Shown here: piece after piece, positions 8,154-15,674 of the stretch
Layout of the letters: each line of letters opens with the position of its first letter
How positions within the stretch are numbered: position 1 is the first letter of the stretch
NCBI RefSeq assembly: GCF_003945385.1
Contig: NZ_AP018920.1
Location: 3,472,001-3,536,000, forward strand
Direction of reading: 5' to 3'
Origin: Pseudonocardia autotrophica
GTDB lineage: Bacteria > Actinomycetota > Actinomycetes > Mycobacteriales > Pseudonocardiaceae
DNA: 64,000 nt
The notes under the pieces: model-generated
Told to the model about the DNA's origin: nothing
What the model saw: the letters and a program-made list of their open reading frames with translations, nothing else
The model's database searches: none
Translations under genes and position numbers: made by a program

Positions 8154-8575
8154 GGATCGACGCCGCCGACGCCTACGCGATCCCGGCCCGTCCGGGGCTG
8201 CCCGACGACCCCCAGGTCTGGGCGGACGCGCTGTTCCGCGATCCGCCGGCCTGGGTGGTCGGCCTGCTGGGCCTGCGTGAGGCGCTGGTCGGGCTGGTCG
8301 GCATCGCCCGCGGTGGCGCGGGGTCGTTCGACACCGTCGGGCGCACCGGCGACGAGGTACTGCTCGGCACCGACGAGCGACACCTGGACTTCCGGGCGTC
8401 GGTGTGGTGCCAGGGGGACCGGGTGGTCGTCTCGACCGTCGTCACCCTGCACGGGCTGCGCGGACGGGCCTACTTCGCGCTGGTCCGGTTGCTGCATCCG
8501 GTTGTGGTACGGGCGATGCTGGGCCGGGCTGCCTACCGGCTCGCGCTGCGCGAGCGCCTCCCGGCGGGGATGTGA
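8153..8575 (+). pseudogene. DUF2867-domain gene lacking its start
   Basis: From 8153 the frame encodes a recognisable DUF2867-type protein: 'RIDAADAYAIP', then 'DPQVWADALF', 'GDEVLLGTDERHLDFRASV' and a C-terminal 'LLHPVVVRAMLGRAA'. The conserved part begins with no ATG, GTG or TTG ahead of it in frame before a stop at 8093-8095. The first usable start is a GTG at 8255, which would remove about 34 conserved residues. The join with a minus-strand remnant at the same spot suggests that a deletion removed the shared promoter and both N-termini of a divergent pair. It could still be translated from 8255. Function of the family is unknown. Confidence 0.5.
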
Positions 8576-8592
8576 CGATCGTTCCGGATCCG

Positions 8593-8609
8593 TTCTACGT
8601 ACCGTAGAA
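8593..8609. promoter_or_regulatory. Putative BlaI-type operator
   Basis: TTCTACG-TAC-CGTAGAA is a perfect 7-bp inverted repeat with a 3-bp spacer, 13 nt before the blaI-like ATG. It contains the TAC..GTA core typical of BlaI/MecI/CopY operators, so self-repression is likely. Confidence 0.6.
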
Positions 8610-8622
8610 AGGCTCGCGTACG

Positions 8623-8973
8623 ATGGACACCGTGACGAGTCTGGGTGAGCTGGAGCGGGCGGTCATGAATGTCCTGTGGGCGGCCGACAGGGACATGACG
8701 GCGCGTGAGGTGCAGGATCAGCTCGCGGATCGTGATCTGGCGACCACCACGGTGCTGACCGTGCTGGGGCGGCTGGAGCGCAAACAGCTCGTGCACCGCA
8801 TCCGGGACGGCCGGGCGCACCACTACCGTCCGGTCGCCAGCCGCGAGGACCACGTGGCGGAGCTGATGAGCGACGCGCTCGACGACGCCTCCGACCGCGG
8901 TGCGGCACTCGCGCGCTTCCTCGGTTCGATGTCCGAGGAGGAGCGGTCCCGGCTCAGGGACCTGCTGGACTGA
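8623..8973 (+). CDS. BlaI/MecI/CopY-family transcriptional repressor
   Basis: A 116-residue winged-helix repressor. 'LGELERAVMNVLWAADRDMTAREVQDQL' is helix 1-2 of the family, 'TTTVLTVLGRLERKQLVHRIRDGRAHHY' is the recognition helix and wing, and the C-terminal half forms the dimerisation helices. Family members bind inverted repeats in their own promoter and are inactivated by cleavage or ligand. A perfect inverted repeat lies just upstream. The next gene, 93 nt downstream, is an M56 membrane metalloprotease, the usual partner (as BlaR1 is for BlaI). The pair may sense cell-wall stress, but this M56 protein has no visible beta-lactam sensor domain, so the signal is unknown. Confidence 0.88.
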   Translation: MDTVTSLGELERAVMNVLWAADRDMTAREVQDQLADRDLATTTVLTVLGRLERKQLVHRIRDGRAHHYRPVASREDHVAELMSDALDDASDRGAALARFLGSMSEEERSRLRDLLD

Positions 8974-9066
8974 GGACACGGGTGGACCTGCCGGTCCGCG
9001 AGTGACCTCGCCGGACAGGGGGGGTCGTTCAGCGGGATCGCGGTCCCTCGGCCACGATGTGACGCG

Positions 9067-9972
9067 ATGGAGCTGACCGCGCTGGGACTCGGGCTGCTCG
9101 GCCTGATACTCGCCGAGCCGGTCAGCCGCATGCTCGCACGCGCCCGCTGGCCCGCCCGCGATCCGGTCGGAGCACTGCTGCTGTGGCAGGCGGTCGGGCT
9201 CGGCGGCGGCATCTCGCTGTTCGGCGCCGGTCTCGCCTACGGCCTCGCCCCGCTCGGCGACAGCCTCCCGGCCGCGGCGTCGGTGCTGACGGGCGCGATC
9301 GCCGCAGGCGACTTCCCGGAGGCACTCGATCCGCTGCACGTCGGTGCCCTGCTGATCGCGCTCGGCGTGCTGGCCCGGCTGCTGTCGGTGCTGGTGATCA
9401 CGACCGTCCGCACCCTGCGAGCCCGGCGCAGGCACCGCGACCTGCTCGACGTGCTCGCGACACCGTGGCCGTTCGCGTCCGGGACCCGGGTGCTCGATCA
9501 TCCCGTCCCGGTCGCCTACTGCCTGCCGGGGCGCAGCTCCCGGCTGGTGGTGTCGGCCGGAGTGCTGGACGCGCTGGACACCGCGGGAGTGGTCGCCGTC
9601 CTCGCCCACGAGCGGGCCCACCTGCGTGAGCGGCACGACCTGGTGGTGCTCCCGTTCGTCGCCTGGGGTGCCACGGCACCGTTCGTCCGGGGGATGGTGG
9701 CCGCCCAGCTCGCCGTGGCCCGGCTGATCGAGATGCGGGCCGACGACGTCGCCCGCCGGCTGTGCGACCCGACGGAGCTGGCCACCGCGCTGAAGGCCGT
9801 CGGCGGATCGGCCCCGGCCGCCGCGCTGTCGTCGTTCACCGACGCGCTGGACGCCCGGATCGATCGGATCACCGCGCCACCCACGTCGTTGCCGGTCACC
9901 GTGCACTGGCTGGTCCGGGTGGCCGCGGTCGCGCTCGTCGCGCTCCCGCTCTGGGCGCTGCTGTCCCCCTGA
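9067..9972 (+). CDS. M56-family membrane metallopeptidase (BlaR1-like, no sensor domain)
   Basis: A 301-residue integral membrane zinc peptidase. It has transmembrane segments near residues 1-20, 38-62, 92-115 and at the C-terminus (282-300), with HExxH as 'HERAH' at 181-185 between them and a downstream 'EMRADDVA' that supplies the third zinc ligand. Family members such as BlaR1/MecR1 cleave the partner repressor. This form is short and ends right after the last helix, so the extracellular penicillin-binding sensor is missing, as in many actinobacterial M56 proteins. It pairs with the preceding BlaI-like gene. Start ATG; no strong ribosome-binding site seen. Confidence 0.85.
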   Translation: MELTALGLGLLGLILAEPVSRMLARARWPARDPVGALLLWQAVGLGGGISLFGAGLAYGLAPLGDSLPAAASVLTGAIAAGDFPEALDPLHVGALLIALGVLARLLSVLVITTVRTLRARRRHRDLLDVLATPWPFASGTRVLDHPVPVAYCLPGRSSRLVVSAGVLDALDTAGVVAVLAHERAHLRERHDLVVLPFVAWGATAPFVRGMVAAQLAVARLIEMRADDVARRLCDPTELATALKAVGGSAPAAALSSFTDALDARIDRITAPPTSLPVTVHWLVRVAAVALVALPLWALLSP

Positions 9973-9992
9973 CGGCGGGGCGCCCGCGGTCG

Positions 9993-9998
9993 TAGGCT
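9993..9998 (+). promoter_or_regulatory. -10 element of leaderless glutamine-synthetase-like gene
   Basis: TAGGCT, 7 nt before the ATG, no ribosome-binding site. Confidence 0.45.
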
Positions 9999-10005
9999 GA
10001 CCACC

Positions 10006-11405
10006 ATGAACACGGCGGACACTTCGGACACGGCCGGGTTCGAGGCCCGCGCCCGCGCGCTGGCCGATCTCGGCGTGGTCGGGGTGACCATCGGGTGGCC
10101 GGACAACAGTGGCCGGACAACAACGGTGTCCTGCGCTCGCGCACGGTGCCGGTCGCGGCGCTGCCCGACGCCGCCGCCCGCGGAGTCGGGGTCACGACGC
10201 TGTTCGCGGTGTTCGACACCCGGGACGGGATCGTCTTCGGACCGCCGGGTCTGGAGACGCCCGCCGGCGACGTCCGGCTGGTTCCGGCCGCAGGCCCCGA
10301 GGGAGTCGTCCCGCTCGCCGGACGTCCGGGTCTCGCCTGGAGCCCCGGGCGGATCGTCGCCGCCGACGGCGCCCCGTGGCCCTACGACCAGCGCGGCGTC
10401 CTGGAACGGCAGGTGGCCGCGGCGGGCGAGGCGGGCTTGTCGGTGCTCGCCGGCTACGAGATCGAGTTCGCGCTCTACCGCGACGGCGACCACGAACCGC
10501 CGATCCCGGCCTTCACCGGCCCCGCCTACGGGCCGGACGCGCTGGTGGGGCTGGACGGCTTCGTCACCCGGCTGCTCGCCGACCTGCACGACAACGGCAT
10601 CCCGATCGGCCAGCTGCACGCCGAGTACGGCCCCGCGCAGCTGGAGCTGAGCATCGGTGCGGCCGACCCGCTGACCGCGGCGGACCGGCAGCTGCTGGCC
10701 CGGCAGACGATCCGTGCCGCCGCCCTCGCGCACGGTTTCCGGGCAAGCTTCGCGCCGCTGCCCTCGACCGGCTCCGCGGGCAACGGCTGGCACCTGCACA
10801 CCTCGGTCGCCCGGGACGGCGTCAACCTGCTCTCCGGCGGTGCCGGGCCGGCCGGGCTGACCGAGGACGGTGCTGCCTGGCTGGCCGGGCTGCTGCGCGA
10901 CCTCGACGCGGTGGCCGCGGTGACGGCGCCGAGCGTGCCGTCGGTGCACCGGCGCCGGCCCGGCCACTTCGCGGCGGCCTACCGGTTCTGGGGCGTCGAG
11001 AACCGGGAGGCGGCGCTGCGGATGGTGCCCGCCACCGGCCTGCTCGGGGCCGGGCACGCGAACGTCGAGCTCAAGACCTCGGACGCATCGGCCAACCCGT
11101 ACCTGGCACTGGCCGCGGTGATCGGCGCCGGTCTCGCCGGCATCGCCGACCGGCCGGAGCTGCCCGACCCGGTCCAGCAGGATCCGGGTACCTGGAGCGC
11201 CGCGGAGCGGTCCGCCCGCGGGGTGACCGCACTGCCCGCGACCCCGGCCGAGCAGGCGGAGGCACTGCACGCGAACCCGCGGATCACCGGGGTGCTGGGC
11301 GAGCACGTGACGGCGGCGTTCCGGGCGGTGCGGGCCTCGGACGCCGCGTTCGCCGAGGACGGATCCGTCGAGGACGTGCTGGCCGCGTTCCGGTATCGGT
11401 ACTGA
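10006..11405 (+). pseudogene. Glutamine-synthetase-family gamma-glutamyl ligase, frameshifted by a 14-bp duplication
   Basis: The ATG frame reads to '...VVGVTIGWPDN' and then leaves frame; the remaining 430 codons continue in another frame as 'WPDNNGVLRSRTVPVAALPDA' to the end. The cause is visible: GTGGCCGGACAACA is present twice in tandem. Removing one copy restores a continuous family protein of about 460 residues. The body keeps the catalytic features of the family: 'GYEIEFALYR', 'HAEYGPAQLELS', 'GNGWHLHTSV' and 'NREAALRMVP'. It resembles GlnA-like ligases that attach glutamate to amines rather than true GlnA. A GTG at the first base of the duplication could restart translation of a protein lacking about 30 residues. 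Either a real recent mutation or an assembly error. Confidence 0.85.
10095..10122 (+). repeat. Perfect 14-bp tandem duplication causing a frameshift
   Basis: GTGGCCGGACAACA occurs twice with no gap. Fourteen is not a multiple of three, so the two copies put the 5' and 3' parts of the ligase gene in different frames. Confidence 0.95.
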
Positions 11406-11413
11406 CGGCGACG

Positions 11414-12223
11414 ATGGCGTTCGTCCCCTTCACCGGCGTCGACGCGCTGCTCGCCGAGCACGCCGCAGCCCTGCCCCAGCCCGACCAGCTGTGCGGCCCG
11501 TTCGCGGCCCGGCTCGCCGTCGTGGCGCTGACCGGCCGGTCCCGCAGCGCGGAGCCGGTCCCGGACGTCACCGCGTTCGCCCGCGCCGCCGGATCGGCGA
11601 TCTGGCCGCACGATCTGCCCGGGGCCCGTCCACCGGGGGTGCCGCCGCGCACCGATCTGTGGCCGGGGCTCGACCGGGCCGCCGACGAGCGTTCGGCCGG
11701 TACCTCGGCGGCCGGCACCGGCCGGGCCGTCGAGCAGCTGTCCGATGGCACGCTCGCCGCCGTCCCGGTCAGCGGGACATGGACCCCCGACCGGCTCCGC
11801 GTGCTGCTCGACGGGCTCACCGGGATGCCGGTGCTGCCGGTGGCGAACGTCGACACCGGCCGGTTCGTCTCCTCGCACGCCCCGTCGGATGCCCTGCAGG
11901 GCTACCTCGCGACGGGTGCGGACGGGGCGCTGCCGAGGGCGGACTGGTCGGCCGGGCACTTCGTCGTGCTCTACGGCCGCGAGGACGGCCCCGGCGGGAC
12001 GCTGCTGGCCCTCGCCGACAGCTACCCGCAGCTCGGCGAGAGCGGCAGGCACCGGCAGCCGCTGCCCCGGGTCGCGACGGCGCTGGCCAGGGAACGCCGC
12101 CGCACCGGGGGACTGATGCTGGTGACGGCGGCCGGGCACCGGGAGACCGCCGGCGTCGCCGTCCGGGCGGCCGGCCTGGAGGTCGAGTGGTGGGACAACG
12201 GCACCCCGCAGCGCCCGCGGTGA
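11414..12223 (+). CDS. Uncharacterised protein with papain-like (C39-type) Cys/His signature, possibly DUF6885
   Basis: A 269-residue protein I cannot name with certainty. 'PDQLCGPFAARLAVVAL' (23-39) looks like the QxxCGP nucleophile motif of C39-like peptidases, with C27 as nucleophile; 'GHFVVLYGRE' (181-190) places H182 on a strand as in that fold, and 'LADSYPQ' has D202 in the position of the third residue. Such proteins hydrolyse or transfer amide bonds. No signal peptide or membrane segment is seen, so it is cytoplasmic. It starts 8 nt after the glutamine-synthetase-like ligase and is surely co-transcribed with it, so it may act on the ligase's gamma-glutamyl product (inference). The catalytic reading rests on motif spacing alone. 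Confidence 0.55.
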   Translation: MAFVPFTGVDALLAEHAAALPQPDQLCGPFAARLAVVALTGRSRSAEPVPDVTAFARAAGSAIWPHDLPGARPPGVPPRTDLWPGLDRAADERSAGTSAAGTGRAVEQLSDGTLAAVPVSGTWTPDRLRVLLDGLTGMPVLPVANVDTGRFVSSHAPSDALQGYLATGADGALPRADWSAGHFVVLYGREDGPGGTLLALADSYPQLGESGRHRQPLPRVATALARERRRTGGLMLVTAAGHRETAGVAVRAAGLEVEWWDNGTPQRPR

Positions 12224-12227
12224 CGGT

Positions 12228-13412
12228 TCAGGCGTGCGTGCCGGAGCGTTCGGGCCGGTAGGTCTGGAACAGCGCCTCGCCGATCCCGTCGGCACCGAGC
12301 AGCTCCCGGGTGGCGGCGACGTTGCGCTGCCGCGCGGCGTCGAGCGCACCGGGCCTGCGGCGCAGGCGTCCCCGCCGGGCCCGGAGTAATCGCGCACCCG
12401 CACCGACCAGGAGCTCCACCGGCCGGGACCGGCGCAGCCCGAGCTCGTCGGCCACCTGCGGCCCGTGGAAGCGCCTGGCCAGTACCTCCAGCAGCAGCCG
12501 GCCGGCCGGGCGCGGGAGCCGCAGCGAGCCGACGAGTAGACCGGCGATGGCGTCGACGGTCGGGCCGGCCAGTGCGCGTGACTGCGGCGCGAGCGGCCCG
12601 GTGAGCGCGGTGACCAGCTCGTCGAGCCGGGCGGCGGCGCGATGGCCGGTGATCCCGGCGGTCAGTTCCGGGTCGATGCCCAGCAGCGTGCCCAGCAGCT
12701 GCCAGTAGGTGTAGACCTCGGCGATCTCGGCCGGGGTGAGGCCGAAACCGATCGTCTCCTCGGCCCGCATCGAGACCAGTGTGAAGTCCAGCCAGGTCCG
12801 GGCGAGGTCGATCTGGTTGATCGGCACGCCGTGCGCGAGCTCGTCGTAGTCGCGGGTGCGGGCGAGCTCGCGCATGTGCGCGTGCAGCATCCGGACCTGC
12901 AACGTCATCACGTAACCCGGCCGGCCGGGGTGCAGCGCGCCGGGCAGGGTCGTCGAGAGCACCCAGCGGCCGGTCTCGGTGAGCCGGCGTTCGGCACCGT
13001 CCACCAGCCGTCCGGTGGTCCCGAGGAGCACCGCGATCGACGGCGAGCCGTAGGTGCGCAGCAGCGCGCCGGCCGACAGCGAGAGCGTGTGCACCGGCGG
13101 TGGCGAGGTGAACAGCGGGCGGGCGCCGGCGTCGACGAGCGCCGGATCGGCAGCCGCGAGCAGCGATTCGGTGGCGGTGAGCAGGGCCGCGACGGCCGGT
13201 GGCGGATCGGCCAGCGAGGCCAGCCCGTGCCGGATGCCGTGATCGAGCTGTTCGCGCACGGGGCGGCCACCGGAGCGGATCTCGGCGACGACGGCGTCGG
13301 CGAGCGGATCACCGGTTCCCAGTGCGCGCTCGGCCAGGCCGGTCCGGTCGGCGCCGAACCGGGCGGCGATCTGCGAGCGCGGGACGCGCCCGCTGGGCCA
13401 GGGTGCGGTCAC
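12228..13412 (-). CDS. Oxygenase MpaB family protein (DUF2236, latex-clearing-protein-like)
   Basis: A 394-residue all-helical protein of the DUF2236/MpaB group, which includes the haem rubber oxygenase Lcp and the fungal mycophenolate oxygenase. Residues about 110-250 carry the family core: 'YVMTLQVRMLHAHMRELA', then 'YDELAHGVPINQIDLARTWLDFT' with polar residues near the haem, and 'YTYWQLLGTLLGID'. The N-terminal 'FGADRTGLAERALGTGDPLADAV' is also typical. Actinobacterial members are mostly uncharacterised. It overlaps the upstream TetR gene by four bases (GTGA), so the two form an operon under that repressor. Convergent with the papain-like gene, only four bases away. Confidence 0.8.
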   Translation of the reverse strand: MTAPWPSGRVPRSQIAARFGADRTGLAERALGTGDPLADAVVAEIRSGGRPVREQLDHGIRHGLASLADPPPAVAALLTATESLLAAADPALVDAGARPLFTSPPPVHTLSLSAGALLRTYGSPSIAVLLGTTGRLVDGAERRLTETGRWVLSTTLPGALHPGRPGYVMTLQVRMLHAHMRELARTRDYDELAHGVPINQIDLARTWLDFTLVSMRAEETIGFGLTPAEIAEVYTYWQLLGTLLGIDPELTAGITGHRAAARLDELVTALTGPLAPQSRALAGPTVDAIAGLLVGSLRLPRPAGRLLLEVLARRFHGPQVADELGLRRSRPVELLVGAGARLLRARRGRLRRRPGALDAARQRNVAATRELLGADGIGEALFQTYRPERSGTHA

Positions 13413-14140
13413 GGTCGTCCTCCGGTGCGGTGGTCGTGGGTATCGGCGCTGGTGCCGGTTTCGGTGTCTGCGTCGCCGCCGGGCTCGGTCCCGGGGGCGG
13501 TGCTGTCGGTACTGCTGCTGCCTGTCGTGCCGTCGGGACTGTCTGGGCTGTCGGTGCCGTCGGTGCTGTCGGGACCGAGCAGGTCGAAGCCGGCGAGCAG
13601 CCGGGCCATGTGCGCGCGGATCCGCTCCGGATCCGGCGGTGCCGGATCGAGCGCGCCGAGCGTGGCCAGCCCGGCCACCGCGGAGAACAGCTCGCGGGCC
13701 CGCTGCCGATCACCGGTGTAGTCGGCGATCAGGTCGAGGACGGCGGCGTCCGCCCTGCCGGACGGGGCGACCCGGCCCGGATCGCGGGCGGCCCGGATCC
13801 GCAGCTCGAGCATCGTCAGGTATGCCTGCCTGCCGGGGCCCAGCAGATCGACCAGATAGGTCGTGCAGGCGCCGAGCAGGGTCAGCTCGCCGGCCCGGCT
13901 GCGCCGGGTCAGCTCCGCGAGCCGCCCGGCGGCCCGGTGCTCCAGCTCGTCCACGACCGCGCCGAGCAGCTCGGCGACGGTGCCGAAGTGATACGTGGCG
14001 GACGCGGGGGAGACCCCGGCCCGGCTCGCGACCTCGCGCAGGGTGAGCCGGTCGAACCCGCCGGTGGTGACGACGTCGGTTGCGGCGTCGACCAGTGCGC
14101 GCCTGGTGTCGGCGCCGCGTTGCCTGCGTCCGTCCGTCAC
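13409..14140 (-). CDS. TetR-family repressor with a long low-complexity tail
   Basis: A 243-residue regulator. Residues about 8-55 are a standard TetR DNA-binding domain ('TRRALVDAATDVV..GFDRLTLREVASRAGVSPASATYHFG'). The ligand domain ends near 190; after that comes a Ser/Thr/Asp/Gly-rich stretch ('DSTDGTDSPDSPDGTTG') of about 50 residues with no domain character. GTG start chosen because it fits the family N-terminus; an inverted repeat suited to a TetR dimer lies 20 nt upstream. The gene is co-directional with and overlaps the MpaB-type oxygenase gene, so it likely represses itself and that gene. The inducer is unknown. Confidence 0.85.
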   Translation of the reverse strand: MTDGRRQRGADTRRALVDAATDVVTTGGFDRLTLREVASRAGVSPASATYHFGTVAELLGAVVDELEHRAAGRLAELTRRSRAGELTLLGACTTYLVDLLGPGRQAYLTMLELRIRAARDPGRVAPSGRADAAVLDLIADYTGDRQRARELFSAVAGLATLGALDPAPPDPERIRAHMARLLAGFDLLGPDSTDGTDSPDSPDGTTGSSSTDSTAPGTEPGGDADTETGTSADTHDHRTGGRP

Positions 14141-14159
14141 GAGATGCCCTTCCCAACAA

Positions 14160-14181
14160 ACTGTCTGAACAACCAGATAGT
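14160..14181. promoter_or_regulatory. Putative TetR operator
   Basis: ACTGTCTG-AACAAC-CAGATAGT has 8-bp arms with one mismatch, between the divergent TetR and MoxR genes and close to the TetR start. Confidence 0.5.
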
Positions 14182-14263
14182 AAGTTTGCCGAGCCCGTCC
14201 GTGCACGGTGACCCCGGTCACGGCGGCCCGGTCCGGTGGCGCGCTGTACCGCGGAACCGGGCG

Positions 14264-14269
14264 TAGCGT
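14264..14269 (+). promoter_or_regulatory. -10 element of leaderless MoxR gene
   Basis: TAGCGT, 7 nt before the GTG, no ribosome-binding site. Confidence 0.45.
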
Positions 14270-14276
14270 GGAAACC

Positions 14277-15674
14277 GTGCCCGTCACACCATCTGACCTT
14301 CCCCGCACCGTCGGCGCGCTGCGCGCATCCGGACACGAGCTGCGGGCCGTGAAGCACGAGATCCGCGACAACCTCCTGGCGGCCCTGCGCGAGGGCCGCG
14401 ATCCCTGGCCCGGCATCGTCGGGTTCGGCGACACCGTCGTCCCGCAGCTGGAGCGGGCCCTGATCGCCGGTCACGACGTCGTCCTGCTGGGCGAGCGCGG
14501 CCAGGGCAAGACCCGCCTGCTGCGCGCGATCGGCAACCTGCTCGACGAGTGGACGCCGGTGATCTCCGGCTCCGAGATCGGCGAGCACCCGTACGAGCCG
14601 ATCACCCCGGCCGCCCTGCGGCAGGCCGCCGAGCTCGGTGACGACCTGCCGGTCGACTGGGTGCACCGCAGTCGGCGCTACACCGAGAAGCTGGCCACCC
14701 CGGACACCGCGGTCGCCGACCTGATCGGCGACGTCGACCCGGTCAAGGTCGCCGAGGGCCGCTCGCTCGGTGACCCGGAGACCATCCACTTCGGACTCGT
14801 ACCGCGCGCCCACCGCGGCATCGTGGCGATCAACGAGCTGCCCGACCTGGCCGAGCGCATCCAGGTCGCGCTGCTCAACGTGATGGAGGAGCGCGACATC
14901 CAGGTCCGCGGCTACACGCTGCGGCTGCCGCTGGACGTGCTGCTCGTCGCGAGCGCCAATCCGGAGGACTACACCAACCGCGGGCGGATCATCACCCCGC
15001 TCAAGGACCGGTTCGGCGCCGAGGTCCGCACGCACTACCCGCTCGAGCTCGCCCCGGAGATCGACGTGGTCGTCCAGGAGGCATCGCTGTCGGCCGAGGT
15101 GCCCCGGCACCTGATCGAGGTCGTCGCCCGCTTCACCCGGCTGCTGCGCGACTCGTCGGCGATCGACCAGAGCTCCGGGGTGTCCGCGCGGTTCGCCGTG
15201 GCCGCCGCCGAGACCGTCGCCGCCGCCGCGCTGCGCCGGGCCGCGCTGGTCGGCGAGGAGCGGGCACACGCCCGCCCGGTCGATCTGGAGTCGGTGCCCG
15301 CCGTGCTGCGCGGAAAGCTGGAGTTCGCGGCCGGTGAGGAGGGCCGTGAGGACGACGTGCTCGAGCACCTGCTGCGTCGTGCGACCTCGGACACCGCCCG
15401 GTTCGCGCTGCGCGGGGTCGATCTCGACGAGCTGGCGGTCGAGGTCTCGACCCGGCCGGTCCGCACCGGCGAGCGGGTCCCGGCCCGCGACGTCGTCGCG
15501 GCGTTGCCACAGGTCGGTGCACTCACCGAGATCGCGGCGAAGCTGGGCGCGTCGGGCACCGAGGACCCGGGCCCGATGGCGTCGGCGGCGGAGCTGGCGC
15601 TGGAGTACCTGTTCCTGACCCGCAAGCTGGCGAAGGACTCCTCCGACGACGGGGACACGGTGTCCTATGGCTGA
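14277..15674 (+). CDS. MoxR-family AAA+ ATPase
   Basis: A 465-residue chaperone-like ATPase. Walker A 'GERGQGKT' is at 72-79, Walker B is 'GIVAINELPDL', and 'LLVASANPEDYTNRGRIITPLKDRFG' is the sensor 1/arginine-finger stretch of the MoxR and Mg-chelatase ChlI branch. Such ATPases remodel or load metals into partner proteins together with a VWA-domain protein, which here is the next gene, overlapping by 8 nt. The C-terminal 100 residues are a helical lid. GTG was chosen because a TAGCGT hexamer lies 7 nt upstream; earlier in-frame starts would read through that promoter. The client protein is unknown. Confidence 0.88.
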   Translation: MPVTPSDLPRTVGALRASGHELRAVKHEIRDNLLAALREGRDPWPGIVGFGDTVVPQLERALIAGHDVVLLGERGQGKTRLLRAIGNLLDEWTPVISGSEIGEHPYEPITPAALRQAAELGDDLPVDWVHRSRRYTEKLATPDTAVADLIGDVDPVKVAEGRSLGDPETIHFGLVPRAHRGIVAINELPDLAERIQVALLNVMEERDIQVRGYTLRLPLDVLLVASANPEDYTNRGRIITPLKDRFGAEVRTHYPLELAPEIDVVVQEASLSAEVPRHLIEVVARFTRLLRDSSAIDQSSGVSARFAVAAAETVAAAALRRAALVGEERAHARPVDLESVPAVLRGKLEFAAGEEGREDDVLEHLLRRATSDTARFALRGVDLDELAVEVSTRPVRTGERVPARDVVAALPQVGALTEIAAKLGASGTEDPGPMASAAELALEYLFLTRKLAKDSSDDGDTVSYG

